DNA from: Marsupella aquatica
Taxonomy: Eukaryota > Marchantiophyta
Assembly: GCA_973895155.1 (NCBI GenBank)
Contig: OZ316893.1
Coordinates: forward strand, 12,400,001-12,464,000
Direction of reading: 5' to 3'
Length of the DNA stretch: 64,000 bases
Below the pieces are notes generated by a model that made no database searches, was not told the DNA's origin, and saw nothing but the letters and a program-made list of their open reading frames with translations. This document shows, piece after piece, positions 26,306 through 38,805 of the stretch (the stretch's first letter is position 1; each line of letters opens with the position of its first letter). The translations under genes were made by a program, and so were the position numbers.

Positions 26306-26430
26306 CAAAGATCAAAATGCCAGAGAGCCCCCAAACGACCAAGGAACTAAAGCATTACAAAGGTAAAGCTCAGGAGTAAACATCATAGGAGGGTCACATA
26401 GAGGAATTTGTCAAGAGGCCCTAAAAGGGA
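26250..26430 (-). repeat. dispersed repeat family A, copy 2
   Basis: Minus-strand words GGGCCTCTTGACAAATTCCTC, ACCCTCC, GTTTACTCC and GTTTTCTCCCTTTTATGCGG are shared, with substitutions, with the copies at 28820-29035 and 35815-36035. Confidence 0.55.
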
Positions 26431-28819
26431 TAAAGGTTCACGAAAGCAACCTATTCCCCCCCACCCTAGAAAAGAAACCAGTAACCGTAGATTCCAAAGG
26501 TCTCATTAGGTTATCTAGGATCAGAAACTCTAGATTCCAAGGCCTCGTTAGGTTAGCTTGGCAAAGTGTATCAGATATTCAGATAGCTTGCCGTGGACAC
26601 AAGTGCACTCCATGTCGGTGCTGTAGTCGAAACTATTAAAAACTTTCTGCATCTTGTTTTGTACCCATGAACAGTTCTAAAAATAGCTGTAGTTTGCTAA
26701 AAAAAAGTGCATAAGTTTAGAGACTGTGGTTTTTTTGTGTTTTAAGAAAGAAGCCAACCCTGAAACTATACAATGTAGTTACAATAGGGCTTGTCAAACA
26801 GTTTATTACATTTCACCCAAAGTGCTTATGAACCTTAATTGTTGTAACAAACCAGGCTGTCATGTGATTTGGCTGATTTCATGAAGTTCATATAGTTTCT
26901 TGAACGATTTGAGTCCAATTACAAGAGGATATGGAACTTGTTGACACTAAGCATTCACCACGGTATATTGGATCCAGCTGCATACCTAACTTAAGACCAC
27001 TAATATAACTGGTCATAATTAGGTAGTTAGTGCAAACTAAATAATTTATAAATTGGTTCCAGCACAAAATGTGAGGTCCAAAATCGGGAGGTTGGGAAAA
27101 CCTGCAGGCTATTTCCGGAAAATGGCTGTTTCCGGAAATGGGGAAGATAGTAAATTCTAGACACCACAGCCTGAAAGTTTTCATGAGGCAAAATGGCCTG
27201 GACATTGGGTTTTCTTTTGAAATAGGGCGCAAACACAGGTTTTGGCTAGATGTCAGTGACATACTGGAAAAAGTAGACATAGAAAAAATGTTGGCTAGAA
27301 AACTTTTCAATGGCCACCTGCGCACTAAAGTCTGGAAGCAAGTCAAAATAACTTTTGGCAAAGTTTTGCTACTAGGGTAATTGCGCTCCAGCATCCTACA
27401 CGTATTTTTTGTCGTTTTAGCATTTCCCCCACTTTCTCTGTCTTTGTCTCTTGCTGCACCTTACTTTTGCAATTTTCTCCTCTCTCCCTTCAAGTATATG
27501 AATATAGACTAGAATGAAATTAAAAATCCATTTCAACCTATCGCCCTAGCTATTGTTGCAAGAATGTAGTCTGGAACGCTTTCATGATGAAAGTATCTCC
27601 AAGTGTCGAAAATAGAAAGCTGAAAACTTTCTGACTATCTTAGACCTGTCCACTAGCCATTGTGATTGTAGATTGAGATTGTCCTATAGTTTAAAGCCAC
27701 CAACGTTACACTTCTTGTTAGGCACCCCTTTTGCCAGACTGGGGAAGGGAGGACAAAGAGAGCAAATGAAAGGTTGCTCTAAGTTGTTGCTACTTCACCA
27801 AGAGCCTCTGTCCTCGCTTCTTGCCAGAAAACAAGATTCAATTAAAAAAGTATGTCAGAGTTCCAGCATGGAAAACTTTCCCTTTTAGGGAAATTGTTTT
27901 GTGCCACCACTCAAGAAGCTATGCCCTGAACCTACAAACTTGGTTGTGCAGGGTTGGCTTTCCCCTACTAAAATAGAAAATATATTTGAACCTACGAAAC
28001 GGGTTCAGTGTAGACAATTAATTTTAAGTGCTTACAAATTGCTTAGAGATATGCATGATACTTAGAATATTGTATTTTTCAATGCACTACCGGTAGCTCA
28101 GTAAACTAAACATGAGACGATTCATTTGAGTATTCTTGACAAAAAACTCATATCTTTTCAGACCTCTCTTGTTTAGGTTGTCAGATTGGGGAGTTAGGTT
28201 TACCATTACTTTCCTCACGCTTAGACCAGTGTAGTAATGCATGCTGTTTCCAGTGAGTTGTAGAGTATAATTAGGAGGCTTCTTAGATAGTGTGGGACTT
28301 GCTAGGCTAGCAAGAGTGCCCAAGCTTTGTCTGGAATCCTTTTACGGCTTTGACAGAATTTCAAGCTTTGGTTGGAATGAAGTTTTTTGGGGTTTGCTCT
28401 TTTTTGCTGTTTTTATATGGGAAAAAGGGCAAAGCCAAAAGTACTTTTTCCAACCTAAGCAGGAAATTCTGGACAAGCCTTCCTTGGAAATCTATGTATT
28501 GTTTCACCTTGGGTCCCACCATTCACTGTTACCTGTTATTGCCATTGCACATCATGCATGGAAGCAATGAAAGAAATATACAAACTTTTGCACATCATGC
28601 ATGGAAGGTGAAACATGAGGGTGTGTGTCTTTGCATTTCCAAATGTTATATAAGGTGCATGGATACACATATGTGTAGAGCTTGCTGGACATTAGTTGTT
28701 CCAACAAGTGTAGCTCAGGCAGATCAGGCTTTCAAGTAAGGATTGGGGATGCTCTGAGTACAAAATGTATTTGAAACAAAAGAAAAGATACCATTAGTAA
28801 CACTGCCAAAGAACAAAAA

Positions 28820-29035
28820 ATGTCAAACCTGGAAAGACCCCCAAAGGCAAGAGACCCATTCAGCAGGAGGAAAACAGCAAAAGAACCAAGGCAGGCCAAA
28901 GAGCAAAAATCCCTAGAATCTACGGCAAAATAACTAAAACCCTAATGAGCAAGAAACCAAAAACCCTGGTCGAGCCCATGAGTACACCGCATAAGAAGGT
29001 GATGAAGAGGAATTTGCGGAGGCCCTGAAAGATAC
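28820..29035 (-). repeat. dispersed repeat family A, copy 3
   Basis: Minus-strand GGGCCTCCGCAAATTCCTC, TTATGCGGTGTACTC, CATTAGGGTTTTAG and TTTTCCTCCTGC match the family A block order. Confidence 0.55.
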
Positions 29036-29954
29036 TCACGTCAGTTTGGACGTCTTGGGTCGACACAAACACGAGGCCTACTATATGTGTGTGGACCATC
29101 TACAGTATTCCTAGCCCCATGGGCGTTGTCTCTTAGTGGTTTATAAACAACAAAAAACTTCCTAGCCCCATTAGATATTTAACCTACTGTCAGTTGTTCA
29201 TTGTTTCTTCTCGGACTGTAGTGTGTGTGTATGGCCCCACCACACCTTGCTGCTCTATTGTTGAACGCCACATATGTCCACATACGAGGGTCAATAAAGT
29301 GGTAGTTGAATAAGTGGATTTGATGTCACGAGCTCCACGCTCATTAGAGCATGGCCCACAAAAAACTTGTCTTCTGGCTATACTTAGAAGTAAATTCTCG
29401 CCTTTGACGAGTAAGTTGTTGGCACCTCCTGCAAAGTACTGGAGACTTCGGACCTTGCCCAAAAACAAAACCCCCAGTCTGACTTTTTGAAAGGTTGGGT
29501 GGGTCACTTCCTATTGGAACCTCGGACTATGGGTGATCTTTCCTAAGCTGGGTCTACCATGGTAGTCTAATAAGCTCTAGGAACCGCGGTAAGTGATGAC
29601 CAGAGAAAACATTTTTATACATTACTCAGCCCAAACATGAGAATCTTTGTGCAAATTGGAGAGGGAATTAAATTACACGGGAAAATCTCAGTGCTTCAGG
29701 GTTGGATAAATGGTAGTGCAAAAAGAATGTCCCATCTTAAAATATTTACAGCCAGAGAACGAATTTGTTCCTTCTTTCATACAATCAAGGGGTTCGCTGA
29801 TCAAACTAGTGAAAGAAGTTCAACTACTTTGGCCGGCAGGACACAATTTGCAGAAACATAGCTGCAAAGAGAAGAACCACAACCAAACAAGGTGAGCTTT
29901 TGTGTCTGGCTTGAATGTTGATGGCTTTTAGTGAGGGCTATTGTGGGATGGACT

Positions 29955-30135
29955 CACCCTACCCCTGGTTGGCTCTCATAGGTTCTGGAGTTTTGGTGTG
30001 GGTGGCTGTTGTCTGGGGTGCCCTTTTGCTCTGCTGCCGTGACCTTTTCCCTGGTCTCCTTGGTGAGTTGTCCCCTTAGTTTGTGTTGGACTGGTTTTTG
30101 GTCTTGTTTGCTTCTCCGCGTATGTGGGGTTTTTG
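29955..30135 (+). repeat. GT-rich segment, possible family A relative
   Basis: A GT/CT-rich block (GTTCTGGAGTTTTGGTGTGG ... CTTCTCCGCGTATG) stands out against AT-rich flanks. The relation to family A is by composition and a few words only. Confidence 0.3.
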
Positions 30136-32350
30136 CGGAGTTGATCAACATATGAAAAATTCCCAGGAAAAACTTTAAATGAAATGTCACACCTCAATCC
30201 ACTTTACACTAAAGAAGAGAATTTTAAAAAGCTTAAAGTGAGGAAACGAGTAAAACAAAAATGCTAGCAATCAGCTATTAAAACCACTTTTTTTACTTCA
30301 AGGGGCAACTGTACCCTACGATTGTTCCAGGTTGATTCCTTACTTAACTCATTGGCAGGATCTGTTCAAGGGGTGTATATTTATCAATTTCCTCAATTGA
30401 AGGAAAGAGGAACAAACATCAATATTAAGAATATAATTATTAATATTATTGCTATGGCCCATGGATCTTGGTGACTTTGCAAGCCCAAGCTTGTCCAATT
30501 CATCATCGCACTTTAGCAGTGGGCACCACAGCCCCACTTGAGGTGAGAACATTCATCTCTCATTGGCGGACTTAGTCACTACTATCGATGTGGACCATTG
30601 GTTTCTTAGAGTGTAACCTTTTTGGCTAGAGTAATGTAATATACATACATATGTATAATAACATATGTAATAATTCCATGCTTTTTCTAGGCGGAGCACA
30701 CTGTCTTGTTAGTACTTTTTTATGTAGTCCTTGCTGACCTTTTCTTTCCTAATTAGAGTTTTTGGTAAAGTGACAGACACCAGGCAAGTCCGTTATTTTG
30801 AGTCACGTTCAGGGTGAGTTAAACTTCCAACTCAAGGTCCACATTTGTCTGTTTGAATAGGGGTTTACATGTTAGGTTATGTCTCTAGTATAACCTATTT
30901 ATTTTCATAGTACTAGCTAGGCTTCAGCAGACTAGCATAGCACTAGTTTGAGTTCCAGATTCCCATAGACCATGGGAGGGGGTATACCCAAAGGGACACA
31001 AACTTGTGCTCACACTTGAAGGTTCATTCTTTGGGGGAGTGAGTGAGGAGGTGAGAGGAGGAGTTCTAGCATGTTGACTATGGAGCGGGTATGATCACGT
31101 TGAGTGTTATTGGATTTTTCTCACGGCTTTGGACGTAGCTAGATGGGGTGAACCACGTACCTTCAGTGTCAGAGTCTATGGATGTTGTTCACATATTTTG
31201 ACATTATTTTGTTCAGTCTAGATTTATTCTCAACATTATATTCCCAAAAGTTACAAGAGTGTCTTTACCCCAAGTCACCAAGAGTTCTTCTGTTGAACTT
31301 CAAGAGCTCGAATGGGAACTTTGTGGACAGTAAGCAAAAGAGATTTCATGAACAAACTTCATGCAGACTGGGTGATGGGCCTAGGTGCAACTTTGATGTG
31401 CAGTTCATAAATACGTTTTTGAGCAATTTATTGCACAGTCTGCCTCATTGCAGAGTCAGCCATGAGCAATCTGGACATTGCTCACAAGGAAGGGGGGGGG
31501 GGTATGCTATGGTGCTTGCTATGGTGGAGTTGATATTGATACCTCACATTACAGAGGCATCCTCATTGCCACATGCTCCCAGCCAAAGCTTAGGAGCCCT
31601 AGACAACCCAACTTAAGTTTTGTGAGTCAGCAGCTCTAATGGTAGCTCTTACTTTCACTCATTTATGGGCTTAATTCACCACAAATTTATGTTTCGCCCT
31701 GTACATTTAAGTATATTTCTATCTGTTTAGTTGGGGAATTCACACATTCAAGTAAACAGATAGATACAGATTTCAGAAATGGGTTGTTAATGAACCACAT
31801 CAGCTATCAGTCACCCATATCATTGAAGCTTTGCAGCCTTGCCAAATTTGAACCTCGTTTTGGTGGTCTACTTCTTCTTCGGGTGGCCTTGCCGAGTCAA
31901 AAAAAATCCACACAGCTGATCTCGCTGACTCCTTTTCTCACTCAATGGCCTTGCCAAATTGGACAATTTATACACGACTCACCTTGCATGTCACGTACCT
32001 TTTTATGTGAATTTTTTTAGGGAAAAGTTAGCTCTTTGCTGAGACACTTGTTTAAGTCGGCAACCCTGCTGAGTTATCTTGGTGGCCTTTGCCAATTAGG
32101 AAGGTCCCACCCCCACACAGCTGATGGAGGCAATTAATACCTGATACCAGCGACTGATAATAGATGGGTTTGCAACACTCCACATTTTGTTGGTCCTCTT
32201 CCAGCATTTCAAAGGGGTGTCCCATTTTATTTATTTATTTTTGGCATGAAATTTTTTCATGTGCAAGATATTTTTGGTCCTTCCGGCACAGTGCCATAGT
32301 ACTTTGAATATTTTCTAAAGCAGCTATAGATTACGGTCAATCACCAAAGT

Positions 32351-32412
32351 GGGGTCTAGTAGTCAGCTCAGGTGGTCAGGAATAACTTTTGACCAGCAGT
32401 TCTCAAGTTCAA
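32351..32412 (+). repeat. tRNA-like head of a possible SINE
   Basis: An A-box-like sequence (CAGCTCAGGTGGTCAGGA, about 32363-32380) is followed about 30 nt later by a B-box-like CTCAAGTTCAATCAC (32401-32415), which is the spacing of a tRNA internal promoter. No cloverleaf closes cleanly, so a functional tRNA is unlikely. Confidence 0.4.
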
Positions 32413-32959
32413 TCACTACTCAAACAGTTTTGCTCTGCATCTAATGGGATTTGCGTTGAACAGCTTTGGGTGGGTCAGATAATTGTGAGAATTATATAAA
32501 ATATATGCAAAAATACAAACCAATGGTTTTCTTGCTTGCAAGCTACAATAGTTGTGCAAATTTTTCAAAGGCATTGTCCACTTCAGAACAAACCAGAAAC
32601 TCTAACAAAAACTATGATGATCCAAATTCAAAACAATAATGCCTGTCCATATAATACAGTCAAAACATTATATGATAAAATGGACACATCAGTGTCTAGA
32701 CAAGTCTGCTAGTAATATCATAATTAAATGGCACACAAACAGAACTATTGCTCAAACTATTGTAGTTTGTATGATCAACTCTTTGACATTCCAATGTCCA
32801 TCCACTGTACAACAATGTCGAGGTGAGGCAAAGAAGTGTTGCCTTTCCATCCGTTTTGTCTATGCCATCATGTTGTGGTTGTGGGAGTGTCATTGTTCAA
32901 TTTGGTTGGGTGGTTGTTGTACGTTACTCAATTATTACCATTCTAGTTGATGTTGTTAG

Positions 32960-34560
32960 TGGTGGACCTTGCCACCCAGCGCCCTCACCAATCCTAGCAC
33001 CCACGCCTAAGTGCCCCTGGTGCCCAAACACCTCCATGAAATACCTCAAGCAAGCAACTTGATGCCACTTGCACCGTCTGCGGCCCCTCCCATACGAAGT
33101 GACACTTGCTCTCCAACACGACCACTACTCAACGGTTCTCACTGTCTGCACAAGCAACCAAGTGTCTCGGTAAATAACCCCTCAGGATCTAGAACTCCCA
33201 ATTCTAGCATCCTAACTCAGCTCAACGGACATTGGTAAGTAGGTCAGCAATAGGTCCTCTCAATGCCCTAAGCTGGAACCAGAACAGGCACCCACTATTC
33301 GTCCAGAACAACTCCTGCCTTGGGCGTGGCCCAAGTTCCCCTCATACCTATCCATCACCAACTGACCACCCTGCCCCCTGGACACGCTCATGGCCCAAGT
33401 AGCATAGCTTGTCCTAAGGCTTGTCCCAACACGTCAAGACCAGAATGGCCCCGACTCTAGCAACCAACTCCCGGTTCTTGCCCCACTGATGATCTAGGGG
33501 CCAAGTGCCCTTGGAACTCAACCTCCACGCCTACTTGGCCTTGCCTCCCAAACGCAAACTCTCTTGAGAAACTGAATACGGCTTGGCTAGTACTGTTTTG
33601 ATAGGATTTGGCAAGCGAACGAGATAGCCCCACAAACCCCAAGAACCCTTGGCACCCCCAAACCCAGATGATCTCAAGAGGACGTAGTCCTCCTTGAGAG
33701 TTTTCCAACGCACTCAAGAAGTTCTCCAACGGACTTCCCGTTGGGAAGTTATCGTCGTTTCCGTTTGGCGTTTTTCCTAAGTATCGCAATCATCGCGGCT
33801 CACGACTTTGGCTCGCCTTTAGCCCCCAGGGAGACACCACTCCCCTCATATATGCTTCTGGAGACCTACCACCCTGGACCAACTTTGGTCCCCAAATTTT
33901 GGCCCCCCACCTGGACCCCAACCTGAATGTCTGGGTGCGTCACCGACAATGCCCATAACTTTCTAGTTAGGCGTCCGCAAGCGGAGTGCCTTAGCTTGTT
34001 ATGATCAGGACGACCCAATGCTCATGCCTAGGCCCTCAGATCCCATTTTTGCCCGAGACCCCCGATTGGCCAAACCCGGATTGGACCATAACTGATGCCC
34101 TAAGCGTCCGTTGCCCATGGAGTCAACTCCATTGGCCTTGGGCCCAAGAGGAGCTCTCACTCAAGTCCTCATAGCTCAAAGTCCGTCTGGGGGTCCGAAC
34201 GGTCGACCTTGAGCCCGGCCCTTTTCCCCTTGACCCGACCAGCCCTCAGCTAGTCTAAGTCTTTAGTGTGTGTCACTAGCTTAGCGCCTTGCCATTGCTA
34301 GTGCTACATCCCATTGCCCACAAGTCTCCCCATGCTAAGTACTCCTCGGATGGCCTATCCGGGCTTAGACCATAAGGGAGCTCGGCGTCGGAGTCAACGA
34401 CGCCGGAGTTAAGTGTTAAGGTAGTCAAGTTCCGTGACTTTGTTGTTGCAAAAGCTATGTTGGGGAGGGCAAGGGTGATGGCACAAGAGGACGGGCGGGG
34501 CTTCGAGGGTTCACTCCACGAAAATGATACATCACGTGCGACAAAGGATAGGGTTATTTC
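32960..34560. mobile_element. GC-rich island resembling degraded gypsy LTR/UTR sequence
   Basis: Composition switches abruptly to C+G-rich at about 32960 and back to AT-rich at about 34560. Words such as GCCCATAACTTTC...GGCGTCCG...GGAGTGCC (33950-34000) resemble the LTR-like region at 61860-61990 (GGCCATAACCTGC...CTCCGTTTGAGGAGCGCCA). It has no intact ORF or domain. I read it as an old retroelement fragment. Confidence 0.3.
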
Positions 34561-37550
34561 ATTTGTTCTAAGGAAAGACTTAAGAATTTTCTTAGAAGAA
34601 TAATAGTCTTTTAAATCCAATTTTGATACTTATAAGAACATTAGTGTATTTTTATCAAAATTTGGGAATATTCCAAGAACATTCCAACTTTATAGGGGTA
34701 AGCAAAAACCCATTCTCGCATTAGAGATGCAAGTGGAGCATAAGTGTCTGGTCTCTGGTCTGGCAGGGGAATGAACATGAGGCCCGCTGGTTCCTAAAAC
34801 ACTCTTGGGTGGTGACATACTATGCTGTTCTGAAAAGGCCAGAAAATTTGGAGGTCTAAACTGAGTTGTCAAATTGTTTCTTTGACAGTTCTAGATGCAT
34901 TTTGGTTTCCTATTGCTGAAAAATGAGTTGTCAACTATTGTCACATACGGACTGTAACTATGATCCCTGGGTAGAAATTCATATTTGATGCGACAATGTC
35001 CTGCCCAAAGATGTTTTGCTCTTGTATGTAGGTGGCATAACTTGCAAGAGTAGAATGTCAAAGTGATATCAATGGCAAAGAAACTATCCTTAGTTATCAC
35101 TAAAGTTTTTGTTTTCTCCTTGTCCTTCAATATTCTGGACACCATTACTGTTGCAACATGATATACTATGCCAATGAGATACGCTTGGAATAACTTGGCC
35201 TTGGGGGCTTCTCACCAACACTTTTATAAAACTGTGCAACTTCCATTAGGTTGGAAAACTTGTTTTTCCATTTAAACTTAACTTGTCCTTTAGGAGTGGT
35301 ATGTGGGCCTATCCTATGTGAATCTCGAAAGAAAAAATCTTCCACATTTACCAACATTGATTAAAGCTGAGGCATCAAGTTTGACTGGCTCTGCCGCACA
35401 GGCTAAGTCCTATCCTACGTGAAAAAAGGAAAAAGAAAACTGCAAAGACTAATAAAGGCTAGCACATAGTCAATTTTAAAAAATAAAAATAAAAATAAAT
35501 GTAAATTACTTTTAACTCCAATTTGTTTTTGTTGTGGTGTGGGTCCTCATTCTTTGGGATATAGTATATTTTTTTCATCATGATTCTTCTAGTAGCTACA
35601 AGTGGAAAGAAACAGAATTCTCTTGGTATTGGCAACTAGAAACAAAGAAAAAGCCCATCGGTGTAGAATCAATATGGGAGTTGGAGAGAGAGGCTACGTA
35701 GAGCAACCTTGGGAGGATAAGCACTTGTTTTCTTCCTTTTTTTTAATGCATACTTTACTAACTATAAATATGCAAGAACTATTCTTCCTAGAGTTGAGAC
35801 TGTTGGTTTTGAGGTTTCTAGACAAATTCCTCCTCAGGACCCTCCTGTAGGGTTTACTCCAAAGCATTACCATAAGTTTCAGTTTGTTTATCTGTTTGGC
35901 TTGGCATTGCCGGGGACTCTTGAGCATTCGGCTCTTTGGTCTTTCTAGGTTTCTCCCTGGTTTCTCCTTTTGTGGGTCTCCTGCCTTTGGTATTCTGTCT
36001 CCTTAGTTACACACTTTTTGTTCATTGGCAGTATCCTAAACTAAAATACACAGTTGCGCCAAAAAATGGCGTGGTCATCATTCAAATTTGGAGTGTCCTT
36101 TTGGGTGATAATAATTGAAACCTGCAAATATGGAACCAATAAGGGAAAAAAAAAAAAAAGTGAAAAAACCTGGTACAGGCGTGTGTGCACATGGTGTGCA
36201 CAAACCAGGTACACAAAGATGCACAAGACAGGTATTATTGTACTTTCAGGTACAGAATATGAGCTCATTACTCTTGGGAACCCAGGTACAAGGTACAAAA
36301 GGGATAGAGGTACTCTAGAGAGGTACAGTTGTACCAGCAGAGTTTTCTTTCCCTTTGGAGTTTAAAGTTCTCTATTCCAAGCCTATGTGAGCTCATAAGG
36401 GCTCCTGGCATTTAATGAGAACTTTTATGCAACAACAATTACTGAATGGCCAGGAGAGTGAAGAGGAAGCGATGATAACTCCTGACACGACCCTGGCCCT
36501 AGCCTTACCCTGGCCCTAGCCTCTATCCAGTAAATGTATTTTTTTGGTGCAAGCTTTTGCCAAATTCTACCTCCCCAAAATGTGTTCACCACTTTTTCCG
36601 CCACTTTTGCCAAAAATTTGCTAGATTTTTTGCATACCATTGGCCACTCTCCCACCAAATCATGGACCTCATTTGCCAAAATCTAACGATTGTATGTAAA
36701 TCTAGGGATATCTGACGAATAGGATATAATTCAAGAAAAATTGTGGAAGAATACTCCTAGCATCTCCTACGTTTGAGAGGCTGACATTTGCCACATTGGC
36801 TAAAAACAAAAAATTAATGTTTTAAACCCGGGACCCCAAAGTCCCATCTCCAACCCTAACTCAATCTTGCCCCGGGTTCCAACTCCCCAACAACCCCTCA
36901 GTTGTTGTTATGTCTTGCCACTTTGTTTACCACAGGAAGAGGCATGGGGTGGGGGCCAAAATATCTGGACCAAAGTTGGTCTGGGGGTGGCAGGTCCTCC
37001 AATATTGAAAAGTGTTGCAAACCACACCACTATCCCAAGGGGGCATGGTATTGGCGACTAAGGAGCCGAGTAAACTTGGATCAGGTTACCAAAGGGGTTC
37101 CATGCAAGGGGTAGGCAAATTGTTTTGTTGAAAAGTGGGCTGAGTCGTGTCGTTGCCTCAAGGGGAATTGGCGTTGGGGCGGCCAAAGCCAAGAAAGCGG
37201 CCATAGTCAACTTTAATCAAACTAAGCTTAAAGTAACCAAAAAATTGGGGTTACTGATGAGGTTCCAAGATATATGCAAGTGCAGGGAAAGGGCCATTGA
37301 AAATTCAGCCAAGCAGCGCCGTTACCCTAGGGGGTCTCGACATCGGGGCAGACAACGCCAATTAAGCTATTGCGGCGACTTTAAGTAAGAAGTTTTAAGT
37401 AAGCGGCCAATGATGGTAACTTTCAGCAAAAAGCTTAATAACGTAACAAAAACTTTGGGGTTATCAATGGGGCTTCAGGATGCAAGGGGTGGCAAAAAAG
37501 TGGCAACAACTTAACAACTTTTTTACTTAACTTAACATGGTTTACTAGCA
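34561..37550. other. 3-kb intergenic stretch without a convincing gene
   Basis: AT-rich, no recognisable coding region. It includes a family A repeat copy and a GGTAC-rich patch (36165-36340) with many AGGTACA and GTGTGCAC words. Two diverged blocks containing AAATTGGGGTTACTGATG-like sequence lie at about 37225 and 37455. Confidence 0.5.
35815..36035 (+). repeat. dispersed repeat family A, copy 4
   Basis: Plus-strand GACAAATTCCTCCTCAGGAC, GTAGGGTTTACTCC, GGTTTCTCC and CTTTTGTGGGTCTCC follow the block order of the minus-strand copies at 26250 and 28820. Confidence 0.55.
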
Positions 37551-37554
37551 ATAT

Positions 37555-38805
37555 TTTCAGTTGTACTTAAGAACATCTTTTACTTCACAACTTACATCTT
37601 TGTCTAACGACATCCTTTACTTATCGACCATTTTGTACTTAACAAAAAATACTTAATAACATCTTTGGTGAAACATCATCTTTTACCTGACGACATCTTA
37701 GACATAAAGACATCTTTGGCCCATCGACATCTTTTTACTTCACTACATTTTTCACATAAGAACATTTTTTCTTCACGACACCTTTGGCAACACGACATCA
37801 TAGTTCTTAATGACATCTTCTTACTTCACAACATCTTTCACATATTAACGACATCTTTGGCAACATGGCATCTTTTTTCTTAACGACGTCTTTGGCAACA
37901 TGACATCTTTTTTCTTAACGAAATCTTTGGCAACACAACATATTTTTTCTTAACGAAATCTTTGGCAACATGACACTTTTTTTGTTGACAATATCTTTGG
38001 CGAAACAACATATTTTTTCTTAACAACATCTTTTGTGCAACGCACGGGTATTGAGCTATCTTTCACATATTAAGGACATATTGGGTGAAACAACGCCTTT
38101 TTACTTATAACATCATTTACTTCACAATAACTTAGTTTGGCAAAATGACAACTTTTTCTTAACGTCATCTTTCACATAATGACATCTTTTACATTTTGGG
38201 CAACACAAAATCTTTTGTGCAATGCACGAGTATTTTTCCTCAATGACGTCTTGGCCAACACGACATCTGTTTTCTCAATGACGTCTTGGCCGACACAACA
38301 TCTTTTTTCTTAGTGACGTCTTGCCCGACACAACATCTTTTCTCTCAACAACGTCTTGGCCAACATGACATATTTTTTCTCAACGACTTCTTTGCCAACA
38401 CGACATCCTTTGTCTCAATGACTTCTTGGCCGATACGACGTCTTTTTTATCAATGAGATCTTGGCCGACACGACATCGATTTTCTCAACGACCTCTTGGC
38501 CAATACAACATTTTTTCTCAACAATCTCTTGGTCGACACGACATCTTTTTTCTCAACCAATTCATGGCCGACATGACATCTTGGTCGACACGACATCTTT
38601 TGTTCTGAACGACCTCTTGGCCGACACGACATCATTTGTTATCACCGACATTTTGGCCGACATGACATGTTTTGTTCTCAACAACATCTTGGGCAACACG
38701 ACATCTTTCTTCTCAACAACCTCTTGGCCGACATGATCACTTTTGTTCTCAATGACATCTTGGCCGTGACGACATCTTTTGTGCAACGCACGGGTATATA
38801 GCTAG
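37555..38805 (+). mobile_element. ~36-bp satellite array ending in a Helitron-type 3' terminus
   Basis: Some 30 or more units of 35-37 bp alternate ACGACATCTTTT-like and CTTGGCCAACA-like words; for example TAACG starts at 37881, 37916 and 37951. The array ends at 38781-38805 with GTGC-AAC-GCAC, then GGGTATATAG and CTAG, followed by T. This agrees with the plant Helitron 3' end as I recall it (RYAAHGCACGKGYAH, four bases, CTAG, inserted before T). Degenerate copies of the same terminus lie at 38035-38059, 38215-38235 and 39310-39335. The 5' TC end was not located and no Rep/helicase is present, so it would be non-autonomous. Confidence 0.6.

Larger units (their letters stand above)
24361..32350. 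other. 8-kb intergenic stretch without a convincing gene
   Basis: Beyond the repeats listed here, this stretch is AT-rich with homopolymers: C-run at about 24500-24517, G-run at 25032-25049, G-run at 31491-31502. The predicted ORFs do not show protein-like composition or splice together. Between about 31840 and 32100 a word like GGTGGCCTTGCCAAAT recurs three to four times in degenerate form. Confidence 0.6.

Noticed and set aside
28085-28105. GGTAGCTCAGT as a tRNA start
   Set aside because: No matching anticodon arm, T-loop or acceptor stem follows.
38426-38786. Repetitive peptides such as LADTTSF repeats
   Set aside because: Translation of the 36-bp DNA satellite, not a protein repeat.
37555-38805. 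CRISPR-like regular array
   Set aside because: Repeats are contiguous and degenerate with no unique spacers, and the genome is eukaryotic.
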